From contig JBAJFE010000011.1 of the NCBI GenBank assembly GCA_037903355.1, positions 2,799,001-2,863,000 on the forward strand: 64,000 nt of DNA. Direction: 5' to 3'. Of this stretch, positions 36,381 to 48,506 are shown piece after piece. Each line of letters opens with the position of its first letter. The stretch's first letter is position 1. This DNA is from Trichuris trichiura (Eukaryota > Nematoda > Enoplea > Trichinellida > Trichuridae). Below the pieces are notes generated by a model. It saw only the letters and a program-made list of their open reading frames with translations. It was not told the DNA's origin and searched no databases. A program made the position numbers and the translations under genes.

Positions 36381-37697
36381 TGCTTTTCAGCAGTTCCTCT
36401 TATTGATTCTTTTATAAAACCCCTACAGTGACTGTTCAAGGACCACATTTCGTTGGGGTTACATAGCGGCAATCCTTCAATATCACATTCGAGTGGGTGA
36501 TGACCTGTCTTCCATTGTATTGTGTGGCAACAGCGGTTAGCGTGCAAATTTTCTGTAGCAACATTATAAAGCTAACATTAGCTCTTCACTCATTGGCTGT
36601 TCTTCGGAGCTTACGTTTAAGCAGATGGAACCTGAAAATCAACAATGCGCCAATCCAGATTAAGGATTTAACCGAATGATAAGAAAGTTCATTATCTGTT
36701 CACAAGTACCATACTGCCAATTCTAGCAGCCGATATTCGACGAATATTACCTCAGGTAACAATCCTTTTTTGCAAGAAGGCTGAAACAGATCAATATCCA
36801 TTCATGCCACGTTAATGGGCACAATCTCGACGTGTTTCGGCCTTCTAAGCTTTTTTAGCTTTCCCGTTACAGACAGAGCTGTCTGACACCTTCTAAGATT
36901 AGCTTAGTCAAGCGAATCATTCCGTACACTTAGCTGATCTGAATGCTAACATACAGTTCACGTGATGGGAAACCGACGGCCTATTTCAAGTCAGTTTTCT
37001 AAGCATTATGGATACCGTCTGCACTTCTATTTTTTTTCGATATATTCGTCCGAGTTGTGTGATATCTGACCAGTTAATGCATTGCGCTGTTCGCTTCTCT
37101 TCGCCAACTCTGGACGTAAATAGGGTGTCCTTTCTTGACACTTCCATATCCAAGAATACCTTTGAGATGTTAGATATTTATTTAATTTTCCGTAACCTTT
37201 TAACGCGTTCCACGTAGTAGACGGTCGGTTACCGATTCTCCAATTCAGCGTTTTTGCACTGCCTTTACGCGGGGAAATCCATAATGATTTCCTCAGTGAA
37301 ATTTTCTCTCGTAGTTTTGCATGCTTTTAATTTCTATACGTTTTTCACCAACTGCTCAAACTAGTTCTCAGCGCATATGATTTTCTCTCTGATGCCGGAA
37401 ACTGATGGCCATTTCGCGGGAGGAACCAAAACTCCCTCCTTGCGAAATTTTCGTCCACAGTATTTCCGACTGCTACAGCTTACAGATGTTTCAACGGAGA
37501 AGTCTTAGAAATCTCATAGATGTCCTCCTAACTATGATGCTTTCAAAGCGCTGTAACTTGATTAGGTGATTAACTTATTTCCTTATATGATTGAATATTC
37601 AGTTTACTTTATTAGCGCTAAAAGTCCAGGTTATTTTAAACTATGGCATTGGAGTTTTTCAGGCAGTGGACTGCTTACCGTTTCCAACGAAGTGGCT

Positions 37698-39964
37698 ATG
37701 CTTGTGCGTGGGAATATGTCTTATGATGCTTTTCGAAATTGTTTAAAACGCTCTAGAATTCGAATATTCTTTCTTCTTTCGGTTACCTTTGCTGTCTTCT
37801 TCTTGCTGGCCACAAGTCATCGCTTTGGCGATTTCAATGTCTATTACGTCAGTCTAAGAGCTAATGGATCGTACGACAAAGCGATTGTTCGGTTACGATA
37901 TTTTAGGCGACTGCTTCCTGAGGTGAAAGTCGTGCGGAGACAGTACGGGATAGAACGTTCATTTAAAAAATTTGCAACAGGCACTGGTTGTGTCAGACCG
38001 GTGCAGAACATCAATGATAGTGAAATAATGCCACTGTTCCATTCGGTAGCGCCTTTGAACTGCTCAAATGAATCCAATTGGTTTACAGCAAGAAATGGGA
38101 AGCTAATATTAATGCAGGAAGCGGTCCGACAGAATGCCAGTATTCAATGCGAGCTGCAGCCTATCGTATTCAATGATGATTTTACTGTAAAGACGTTAAA
38201 CCGTTCTGAGGCAAAGGACAATATGTCTTTACAGACGGATTTCTTCAAAATCCAATGTGCTACTGCCGATGGCAAGAACTACACTAACTACCATGCTACC
38301 ATCGTTCCCAAAGAAAGTATGAACGAGAGGGCTAATCCAGTGAATGGTTTCAAACGGCCGTTGAATTTTTATTTCCTTGGATTCGACAGCGTCTCGCGAA
38401 TGAGCTTTATGCGGAAATTGAAGGAAACATACAAGTATATTACAGAAGAATTGAATGGCACTGTTCTTGAAATGTACAATGTAGTTGGCGATGGGACGCC
38501 CGCCGCATTGTTACCAATACTAACTGGAAAAACTGAAGAAGAATTGCCGGAAACGAGAAGATCCCAACGGAATGCGTCATTTGTAGATGTTTATCCGTTC
38601 ATTTGGAAGGAACTAAAACAATTGGGATACGCAACATTGTATGCTGAAGATGTGCCGACCATTGGAACATATACGTATCGTTTGAAAGGATTTAAGGAAC
38701 AGCCGACTGACCATTATCTCCGAACTTTCTACCTAAAGGTTCAGGAAGATACTCATGAATATAATCCCTTATGTCTTGGTAGCGAGTCGCTATATCAAGT
38801 TCACCTGTCATACGTGGAAGATTTCTTCACGACTTACCCGAGGGAACAACCTAAATTTGCATTTCAAATTCACGTCGGATACAGTCACGATGATTTCAAT
38901 AGGGCTGAGTTAGCTGACGGTCCCACAGTGGAGCATTTGAAATTTTTTCAGGGTAGGTACTTTCTTCAGCGATATATTTTATTATTATGTGCGCGTCGTG
39001 AATTCTAATCTTCGTTTTGTTACGCTTATTTCCTTTAACATATTCTGTAATGCCTTTGTCATGTCAAACTGGATGAATTACGTGAAAACTAGTTGCGCGT
39101 TATTTTTTTTACTCGATGATTCTTTTTGAATTGCGAACTTTGTTGCAAGTATTAGCTCGGTGCACTATTTTTTTAGAGAAAGGATTTTTGAACGATACGG
39201 TGTTAATTGTGTTCTCCGATCACGGATCGAGATATTCAGCTTTGAGGCGTGCGAAACAAGGAAAATTAGAGGAACGAAATCCGTTTGTTTCCATCATATT
39301 GCCTCCATGGTTTGAGGAAACATTTCCAACTGCAGTTAGAAATGTGGTGAAAAATGGGAATCGCTTGACAACTCCTTTTGATCTGCATGCTACTTTAAAA
39401 AGTCTTTTGAATTTCCCTCCTCCGAAAGTTGGAGATTTAAGGAATAGAGGCATTAGTTTATTTAGCGAAATACCTGAAAGTCGGGATTGCGCTAATGCTG
39501 GTATTCCTCTACATTGGTGTTCTTGTTTGTCTTGGAAGAAGTTTTCAACGGACGCGTTAATTTCGTGGTATATAGCTGATGAACTCGTGAAAGCTTTTAA
39601 TGAACAGTTGAAGAAAGAACAAATGTTGTGTTCTCCTTTGAGGCTTGACTCCGTTCTGGAAGCATACGTCAGTCAACCGGAAGATGACTTTGTCGCCTTT
39701 GTTGAGTCGAAAGGCTATGATGGACGCGAACCACGATTCGGCCGTCGTATTGGTGTGCCGTACGATTCTTACAGATTAACTATTCGTACGAATCCCAGAA
39801 AAGCAATTTACGAAGCGACAGTTCTTTACGACGTCACAAAAGCTGTATTGCTCATCGATTTGGATTTAGTGTCTCGTGTAAATGCGTACGGGACAGCACC
39901 TCATTGTATAATGTCTAAAGATTCCTATTTGGCCATTTGGTGTGTTTGCTACGACCAGCTTTGA
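37698..39964 (+). CDS. DUF229 ectoprotein, copy 2 (two exons)
   Basis: Exons 37698-38952 and 39177-39964 (intron 224 nt, phase 1), 680 codons, the same exon lengths as copies 1 and 3. One N-terminal membrane helix (IFFLLSVTFAVFFLLA), then the phosphatase/sulfatase-like domain with FLGFDSVSRMSF, GYSHDDFNR and FSDHGSR. Copy 1 has Leu where copies 2 and 3 have Phe before the key Asp. Residues 40-95 are close to copy 3 (YYVSLRANGSY) and unlike copy 1. All expected motifs are intact. A longer in-frame start at 37566 exists, but a TTTTTCAG acceptor-like site lies between it and the chosen Met. Confidence 0.88.
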
Positions 39965-42900
39965 AGATGAATGGTAATGTGGCCAAAAGGCTGTTTCTGC
40001 GGAATTCAAGTGCACGCATTTTCCTGTATTGTTGCGCTCACCTTGATTTGCTATTCCTTGTGATGGCGTCGAGTCATCACTTGTGCATGCGACTAGTCGT
40101 GAAAGTGCCTTCCCGTCAATATAGTCTTCTTTCTCTCCTGTTTTATTTTTCGTTGGGATTGTAGTGGTATTTCCAGCTTTTTATATTGCTTCTGTTTGCT
40201 CCATTTACTTTTTAGTTCTGTCGCTGTGTGCTTTGCTTTGTTTTCAGCACTACTGGATTTGAGTTGAGTTGCTTTGTGTTTTGCATTGGTTTACCTAGGC
40301 TAATGTCCCGTTGAATAAAGCACTGCTTATGCGGGAAGCAGTGCTGGTGGACGGGGACAATCGCTGTTTAATTATTTGCGCTTTGGAAAGTCACGTTTTT
40401 CAAATGAATGCTATGATGGTTTTGCCGTAACGTCACGTAACAGCAGGTATTGAAAAACGGTGAACGACGAATGATGTTAGTAAGTCTTAGACCCTCACAT
40501 TTGTTTTGCAGTATTTGTGTTTTGACATTTTGAGGATCTAGTGGGAGTTCCATTTTTGCCGAGTGTTATTTAATATTGTTATGTTGACAACTGTGCTTCA
40601 AGTTTCTACTTCCTGTGAAGGTGTACACGCCGTTTCCACTGCAGTCGTCAATGAAAGTAAGTTCACTATTTTGATGTGCTGCAACATAGGTGTATGTTTT
40701 ATCGTTGCTAGGCTATCAACCTTTTCCGTTGCGATTGTCTTACGCGGGAAGGTGTTGAGATCAGTGCGGGGATAAGTTCAGCTCTTTCACCGGTCCTCCT
40801 TGGATGTAAGTGCGGCAACATGAGTAAAGCGGGACTCGACTGCGTAGTGAAGCTGGATTAACGGAAGAACGGGCGGGACGCGTTGCTGTGAATGACTGAA
40901 CACCTGCGAAGGAGTTGCGTTAAAGTGCAAGGGAAGTGCGGTTGTCGGTTTTACTGTGCCGCTCAGCAATCCTTGCAAAGGAGTGCAAGTGTGTTTCCGG
41001 GGGGAAGACTGGCGAAGGACCTGAAACTTTCTTTATTCTTAAACCTTTTGGAATGGCGTTCAGTGAAGTTTTGTTTTGTACATGCGAAAATGATTCACAC
41101 GTTTTGGCTGAATGAAATAGGAAAGTTTTGCACTAACAAATTCCCTATTCAATTCCGACTAACTTTTGTCTTCCTACTTTGTTAGCTTTTGTTTAAGGGG
41201 TCTAATTTTCACCGTTAACTTAAGTTGTTCCGTAATTGCGAGCAACTCATAAGCTTTCGTTAGTAATGGCTCAGGCCTTCCAATTGTTGATGATTTCAGT
41301 AGTATAATGGTTGTTGAAATCCGTTTGTTCTTTGCTTATTCGTTATTCGAGAGCGCAGAAATGGTTCACTGATTTTTCCATTGCCTCCCAATCAACGTAG
41401 TTAAAACAGAACTACTTCAAATACTTTGGTAGCTTCGTAGCTGTAACAAATGGCTGCAATGAATAAGAAGGATTGCAGCGGCTACAAGCGAGCTGACTCT
41501 TGGGTAACATTTTTGAAAGGTTGTCGAATCGTTTTCGCAAAACATCGTTGGCAGAGGTGACCGAATACTATGAAAATTTAAGCGCACAGCGGAAAGTGGA
41601 GTGTGAAGGCATCAAGTATTATTTTCGTAACGTAAAGGTTGAGAATGACATAGTGGGTTCAGTGAAACGGAAGCTCTGATGAACTTGGTGAGAGCATTAA
41701 ATGTTACGGGAATGATGTCTTTACCGTTTGCTTTGCATTGCGCTGGTCTGTGGGTATGGCCTATCCTAACAATATGAAAATTTTAAATTGCTTTTTTTGA
41801 GACTGAAATAAAGCTTCTTTTTACCGTTTTGCCAAGCATCCACTGTATGAGGCAGATTGTGCGCGCTGCTCACTATTTTAGCTACTTGTTTCAAGTATAC
41901 TCTGTAAGGTTCTTATGCTAAGTTTAAAATGTTTAGCATTGGCTTGTCTTCTTTTGCGTACGCTGAGTTTGCAGCTCTCTGCTGTAAAATTAGGCCTGCG
42001 TGACTACAGCGACGCAGCAATAAAGAGAAGTTGGCATTCTTTTCTATGCGTACCGAAAAATTTATTTTGTGCTTTCAGGATTTTGATCATCGTTGAACTT
42101 TGCGTTACACAGCTCGGAATTTGCTGTGTCTACCTTGTTTTTTTCTGAAAACAGCAAACAGGTATACTTGCCCTTTTTTCTTGTACCTTTACCAGCCTCC
42201 TACTTATCAAGACTTTGCGTGCATTTTTTCTTTTTAGGCAACCTATTCCTTAAGTCATTTTGAAGTTGCATATAAATTATAAGGAAAAATAAAACTATAT
42301 GCAATCAGATATTACTCAAATAGGTGTCTATCCAAAGCTGTAGTTAGTTGCTTGAGTGAGTGAGTATATTTAAAGATATATACTGATTGCATTTTATTCC
42401 GCTGACGACGGGACCTTTTATGTTCAACATAAAACGTAATTTATTGATTTCTGGCAATTCGTAGGTTTTCATTGTTTCCTAATGTATACGTTTTTCAAAG
42501 CAAATTATTCTGTGAAAAAGTGCTTGCCTTTTTAGCATTGGAAAACAGCGGTATACTTTTGCTTAACTAATATGGAAGCATCATATGCGGTGTTATTTGA
42601 TTTTGCTATCGGTGAGTTACCTAATGTTTTACCTACTTGCCTGAGCCATTCTAGTTTTGGTTTCACAAAAATGCTATTGCTGTGTACAGTATGTCTCTAA
42701 TGCTTCGGGCGCTGCAAAATGTCGTGGAAAGTTGCGCAGTTGAAACAGTTTTTTTTGATATTTCCTTTTGTCCTTATCGTTTTGTCCATCCGAAATTTGC
42801 GTGATTTGGCTTTCGTCGCCGGAATCGCGAACATTATGTTTCTGATAGTGTTTGGGCTTACCCTGCAGCATATCATGCGTGAGGTGCCTCCTGTAATCAT

Positions 42901-43036
42901 GCTTCCGGCTTTCAACAGTTTCAGCAGTCTAGCTTTGGCATTTGGCACCGTTGTATTTTGCTTTGAAGCCGGTGATTTGGTATAGTATATTGAGATTCAA
43001 ATGGGAATCCTTTTATTCGGCGATTAGTCATTTCAG

Positions 43037-43052
43037 GTTCTTCCAATTGAAA
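43037..43052 (+). other. 16-nt microexon coding the family VLPIE motif
   Basis: GTTCTTCCAATTGAAA between TCATTTCAG and GTAGGT. The introns either side are 57 and 38 nt. It supplies the short conserved motif expected after the FEG helix in SLC36 proteins. Confidence 0.5.
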
Positions 43053-43529
43053 GTAGGTTTGGAAATCCTAGGTAGTTCATTATCCTGCAGGCACCCTAAA
43101 TATTCTGTGCTTTTTCGTTTTTGTTATTTATATAGGAATCAGATGTTTTGGCTATGCGATGTTTAGTTTTGACGTAAAAGACAGTCACATTGAATCTACT
43201 CTCTAACGATCCGTAAGAATAATTAGTTACGGGACACTGCTGTTCATTCTCAGATATCGTTTTTTAGCCTTTACCAAGATGTTAGATTCATCATTACCGC
43301 TTCAATCTGTCTCGGCTATCCCGTTTAATTTTTTGTGTTAATGGAATTGTTAATAATCATATTAAAGCAATATTCTGATAAGGATATCCGTTGTTCTGGT
43401 TAGCTGAATATGTATGTCGTGACCTCTGTGCTACTGTGACATGTGAGAGTGCTAAAGTTTATTCATGAAAAAGCTTTATTACCTACAGAGTCCCGTTTAA
43501 TGTGTGATAAAAGGCGTGCACTCTGGAGC

Positions 43530-43557
43530 TTTCAGGTCAATCGAGACCCATCTTCAG
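43530..43557 (-). ncRNA. hammerhead-ribozyme-like core
   Basis: CTGAAGA, TGGGTC...GACC, GAAA over 28 nt, then GCTCCAG. Confidence 0.5.
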
Positions 43558-43623
43558 CGGTCTTAAATTGTAAATATTATACAATATATTTAATATTCAA
43601 ATAATATTTACAATTTAAGAGCG

Positions 43624-43651
43624 CTGAAGACGGGTCTCGATTGACCAGAAA
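43624..43651 (+). ncRNA. hammerhead-ribozyme-like core
   Basis: CTGAAGA, CGGGTC...GACC, GAAA over 28 nt, then GCTCCGGAGT. Confidence 0.5.
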
Positions 43652-44390
43652 GCTCCGGAGTGCACGCCTTTTATCAGACATTAAACGGGACTCTGTCCGT
43701 AATAACGCTTTTTCATTATGAAAACATACGGTCCCGTGCCAAGAAACCACGTCTTCGAAAGTTTATTCATTTATTAATATTTCAAATGGAGAAATATTTT
43801 TTATTTTCTTTGGCTTAACTGATCCTTCATTTGAACCTTTTTGTACCATTAGGAGGTGTCCTAACTTGCTTTTCGCTGGCGTTATTGTTTCCACCAATCG
43901 TAGAACTGCTCGTCGCGCGCTATTTCATACCAAAAACGGTTATCTGGTTAGTTAAAGTAACAAAAAATATTCTGATATGCCTTTTTGGTATTATCGGCAG
44001 GGTTAGTGGTTCATGCGTTTCTATTTGTGAAATTGTCGTTGTATTTAGACAAGAAGTGAAGTGACTTAACGAAACTGTAACATTCGTTATTGCTTGTTAC
44101 GCTTTGTTTATACGGCGCGGCCAAAATCTGACTTCCTGCTGTGAATTCGTACCAGTATGTGTGAAGCAGTATAAAACTGTGACTTTTTCGACACGAAGGC
44201 AATCTGCAACTAGTGAATAAAAGAAAATAAAAAATAGTTGCTTTGGGATTTTTCTGAAGGTTAACTGTGTTTTTAAGTTGTGAGCTTGTACAGCTGTCGC
44301 AATCTGTTAGGCTTGTTTGTGATAGATGCTTATACCGTTTGTAGCTTGTATTTGGGAAGAACTTGCGCGGAGCGATCGCTGAAGAAAGTT

Positions 44391-46207
44391 TGTTTTGTCA
44401 AATTGTCGTTGAACAAGGCTTTTTATCTGGTAGCGGGAAGTCGACCACTGTTCTTGCAAGCGTTAATGGTTTTTTATTTACGCGAAAATATACGCACAAT
44501 TTAACGCTAGTAATACTTAAAGTTTTTCTTTCTGTCGGAATTTTGCTTAGCTGAAAAACTTTTGCTGCTATCGAGATTTACCTTTACCATAAGATTTAAC
44601 CTGTTGACCTACTAATTACGGTATAAATTTTAATCTAGGATTTGTGCGTGTTTTTAAGGTTTATGTTGTAGTGTTGACCTGCAAAAGATGATTGCGTTTG
44701 GCATCTTCAGAATTCTGATCGGGAATCATCTTCAGGTAAGATTGTTGATTTCTGATTTGCACAAGCTAATCTGAGTAATATGCTGTTTGTCATTGCGGGG
44801 TTTCGCGATTTGTTTTTTCATTAATTTATAGGTAGCTCATAGCAATTGTGCTTGGTCCCAATGAGCTGTCATGGGAATCATTTAAGTTTTCCTCTTAGGG
44901 GAAGCTCATTTATTAAAGCTTCGCATTAACGGAGTAATGATTTCTTTAGCGCGGTAGCTGTATAAAATTTCCTCCAAAATGTGAACAGAATGCTTTCCCA
45001 GAAGTTGTTCGCGTGTGAGTAGATTTTCACGTCGGAAAAAGTTAGCCTCAGCGTCCATCTGTTGAATATTTAACACTTATCTGCCTACCGCTAGCGACTC
45101 GGGTATGTACGAAGTTCTACAGCTGTTTATGCTTATAAATTGCTTTTAATAGCTGACAGATGGTCTATATTTTACTCTACCTTGGAGAATATAGAATTTT
45201 ATTGTTACGGTACAATCTGATTATTTCATTCAGTAAAGTTTTTGCCTCAGGAGCTTTCAGATTAGGCCTAAACTTTTCTTCAGCTGATAGGCAAGCAGAA
45301 AAATTGAACTAGCATTGAACTTACTGTTCGTTTCTAGAGTATATTTCCGTAAGTGTTTGATGATGTGTTATTAGGGTCGAAAACTCATCTTTGCATTTCC
45401 TGTCAGCACGTGCCATTGTTACCGTACCAGCATTCAACTGAATATTTTGAAGATTACAGAGCTGCCTGTATTCCTGCATATTTTTCTTTTTTCGTTATCC
45501 ATATCTGTTTTTGTTTTTCGTTTGTGTTCTCAAAGTAAACGTTTTTCGTTCTGTTTATAACCATTACTATTTTGGTTTCCATTTTTAATTCAGAGCCATC
45601 CATAACCTTGCTGTTTTTTCTCATTATTTATCTGTACTCGTATTCACTTTTGTTTTTCGTTTACATTTTTCAAACTTGAACGGGCTAAGATCTAACCTGA
45701 TAACTCCGGAAACCAAAACCTTGTTGATGATTCCAATACCACTTCTGCGCCCTAACAATAACGTTCTGTACTCTGCATGGCGTAGCACTGTTCCGTACCA
45801 GAAAACTAGTACTTTTATTTGTTTTCTATTAAAACAGCGAAAAGTTGTTCCTTTCCATTGTTTACGTGTTTTTAAACAGCCTGTTTAATTAGCCTACGCA
45901 GTGATCATGCTAGCCAGTGCATCAAAAACGTGTTGCAGACAGACTGTACATGATAGAATGCCTCTAAAAGTGAAAATATTTTTGTTGGTAGTACGTGAAC
46001 TAAAAATTCTTACCCACCTTCATTCTGTTAGTTTTGTAGAATAAAACATGCCCATAATTGTTTTGCACTTTATCCAAAACTGGTTTAAGTGACAGATTGC
46101 TTGTTCTAAGTGGCCTGAATTAACCAGCATTTTTGAGCTGTTTCTATTGCCCTTTTGAGTACGTTAATTCTTGCATAAATTTAACCTTGGTTATCAAGTT
46201 TCCGCAT

Positions 46208-46208
<1 letters not shown>
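44391..46208. other. unique spacer between units 2 and 3
   Basis: No gene recognised; AT-rich with short frames. It holds a lone hammerhead-like core at 45255-45283 and ends in a CA microsatellite. Confidence 0.45.
45255..45283 (-). ncRNA. solitary hammerhead-ribozyme-like core
   Basis: CTGAAGA, stem II built on TTTAGGCCTAA, then GAAA and GCTCCTGAGGC. No inverted partner was seen nearby, unlike the other examples. Confidence 0.45.

Positions 46209-46246
<38 letters not shown>
46209..46246. repeat. CA microsatellite
   Basis: Nineteen CA units at the left edge of unit 3. A broken, shorter version lies at the matching place before unit 1 (about 25882-25905). Confidence 0.95.
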
Positions 46247-46247
<1 letters not shown>

Positions 46248-46826
46248 CGCTTCCTCGCTGGACAGCTAGGAACTGTACATATTCAGCGTAGTTTGTTGCT
46301 GTTTAGCAAAATCGTTCATGGTAGAGCAGTGAAAGAGCGAAGTTGATTAAGCGAATACTCGTCCGTGGTGAAGTTCAGTTGCTTTTCTTTTCCAAGGCGG
46401 TTAAGCTTCATTTATTGTTTCAGCTGCCTCCACGCTGAAGGAGTCACTATTATTGAACAGAGCTGTCGCAAAGTCTTTTCCGTCATCAGCTCTATGACAT
46501 GCTTTCATGTAGCCGTCCTACAGTGCTGGCAACGAAAAACCTCTTTCCGAAAGCTCTGCTCAATATTATTTATTAAAGCTTTTTTCAATGAGAAAATCTC
46601 CCAGGCACAATTCAAAATAGGTGGACTTATTCGTTCACAATGTTATGTTGCTTGTATATGACGTTTCTGTTGTAGAACTAATTTTCTCTTTAATCTGACA
46701 ACTAATCCTGAAATACAGAGGTTAGAACATCTTAGCCGAATTTTGTAAGTTAATGTTCAGCATCTACTATGTTATTCCTCTTTCCGTTCCCCTGTAATTA
46801 AGTGCTTGCGCGATGTAGATTTTACA

Positions 46827-47190
46827 ACTGCATCGGGAAGCCTAAAATGGTAGGCTTAATATTTGGATCGAGGAAAACAATCTTGAAGTGTCCATCGTTG
46901 GTTAGCGTCTCTTTGGCAGGATATTCAAGTCAATGAAGGTACGTGCACCAATGCTTACATTTCGCGGCTACTCAGCGTTCCATTCAAACACAAGCAGTAA
47001 GTCGAGTCTTCCGCATATTTACGCTACTTCCTTTTTTATTTCCTTTCAGTATGCAGTTGAGCGAAACTAGTTTCAGCACATCGACAGTGCGATATTTTTT
47101 CGACTCTGGTTAAAAGTTAAAGCCGCCTTTTCGTTAATAACTTCACTGTACTGTTGTGCATCCGAAAAATGCTCACTCATCAGTAGAGCT
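46827..47190 (+). pseudogene. SLC36-like transporter fragment, unit 3
   Basis: Same fragment as in units 1 and 2; reads GKPKMVGLIFG... and ends at the same TGA after AGYSSQ. More diverged than the other two. Confidence 0.35.
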
Positions 47191-48506
47191 GCATTCCAGC
47201 AGTTCGTCTTATTGATTCTTTTATAAAACCTCTACAGTGACTGTACAAGTACCATATTTCCTTCGGGTTACATAGTGGGAGTGCTTCAATATCACATTCG
47301 AGTAGGTGATGACATGTCTTCCATTGTATCGTGTGGCAGCAGCCGGTAGCGTGCAAATTTTCTGTAGCAACATTATAAAGCTAACATTAGCTCTTCACTC
47401 ATTGGCTGTTCTTCAGAACTTACATTTAAGCAGATGGAACCTGAAAATCAACAATGCGCCAATCCAGATTATGGATTTAACCGTATGATAAGAAGGTTCA
47501 TTATCCGTTCAGAAGTACCATATTGCCAATTCTAGCAGCCGATATTCGACGAATATTACCTCAGGTATCGATCCTTTTTTGCAAGAAGGCTAAAACAGAT
47601 CAATATCCGTTCATGCCAGTTTTATGGGCACAATCTCGACGTGTTTCAGCCTTCTAAGCTTTTTTAACTTTCTTGTCACGGACAAGGCAGTCTTTCACCT
47701 AGGCTTAGCTTAGTCAAGCGGATCATTCCCTACACTTAGCTGATCTGAATACTAACATAGACTTGACATGATTGGAAACCGACGGCCTATTTCAAGTCAG
47801 TTTTCTAAGCATTATGAATACCGTCTGCACTTCTACTTTTCTTCGATATATTCTTTTGCGCTGTGTGATATGTGACCGGCTAAACTCTTGTATTGTGCTG
47901 TTCGCCTCTTCGCTAACTTCGGACGTAAATAGGGTGTCTTTTCTTGACAATTCCGTACCCAAGAATACTTTTGAGATGTTAGATATTTGTTTAATTTTCC
48001 GTAAGCTTTTAAGGCGTTTCACGTAGTAGACGATCGGTTACCGATTGTCCAATTCAGCGTTTTTGCACTGCCTTTATGCGGGGCAATCCATAATGATTTC
48101 CTCAGTGAAATTTTCTCTCGTAGTTTTGCATGCTTTGAATTTCTATACTTTTTTCACCAACTGCTCAAATAAGTTCTCAGCGCATATGATTTTCTCGCTG
48201 ATGCCGGAAACTGATGGCCATTTCGCTGGAGGAACCAAAACTCCATCCTTGCGAAATTTTCATTCACAGTATTTCTGACTGCTACAACTTACAAATATTT
48301 CAACGGAGAAGTCTTAGAAATCTCGTAGATGTCCTCCTAACTATGATGCTTCCAAAGCGCTGTAACTTGATTAGATGATTAACTTATTTTCTTATATGAT
48401 TGAATATTCAGTTTACTTTATTAGCGCTAAAAGTCCAGGTTATTTTAAACTATGGCATTGCAGTTTTTCAGGCAGTGAACTGCTTACCGTTTCCAACGAA
48501 GTGGCT

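Larger units (their letters stand above)
43467..43757. mobile_element. inverted-repeat element with two hammerhead cores, 13-bp TSD
   Basis: Unit 2 copy of the 34.2 kb element, flanked by exact AAAGTTTATTCAT copies (43454-43466 and 43758-43770). Unit 3 has a single, slightly changed site at about 54268-54280. Confidence 0.85.
41662..44064 (+). pseudogene. SLC36-like amino-acid transporter, copy 2, best preserved but broken
   Basis: Exons: 41662-41753 (NLVRALNVTGMMSLPFALHC), 41802-41903 (SIHCMRQIVRAAHYFSYLF), 41975-42161 (RDYSDAA, then VTQLGICCVY), about 42749-42979 (IRNLRDLAFVAGIANIMF...FGTVVFCFEAGDL), microexon 43037-43052 (VLPIE), 43091-about 43207 (LNILCFFVFVIYIGIRCFGY), and a C-terminal exon ending at 44064 (LFPPIVELLVARYF). 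This is the family's helix order. The 41975-42161 exon is 187 nt, one more than phase allows, and shifts to TGA in a T-run; the 43091 exon meets TAA after ESTL; the acceptor before 41802 is GAG where the other copies have CAG. An inverted-repeat element sits at 43467-43757. If transcribed it is probably non-coding. Confidence 0.6.
35553..44390. repeat. triplicated segment, unit 2
   Basis: About 8.8 kb, directly abutting unit 1. Homology with the other units fades near 44390, after GCGATCGCTGAAGAA. It shares the 34.2 kb-type insertion with unit 1 but lacks the 31.7 kb insertion. Confidence 0.9.

Noticed and set aside
44363..44554. P-loop-like GSGKST string in a plus-strand frame
   Set aside because: No Walker B or other ATPase motif, frame of 63 codons, region not conserved in the sister units; taken as chance.
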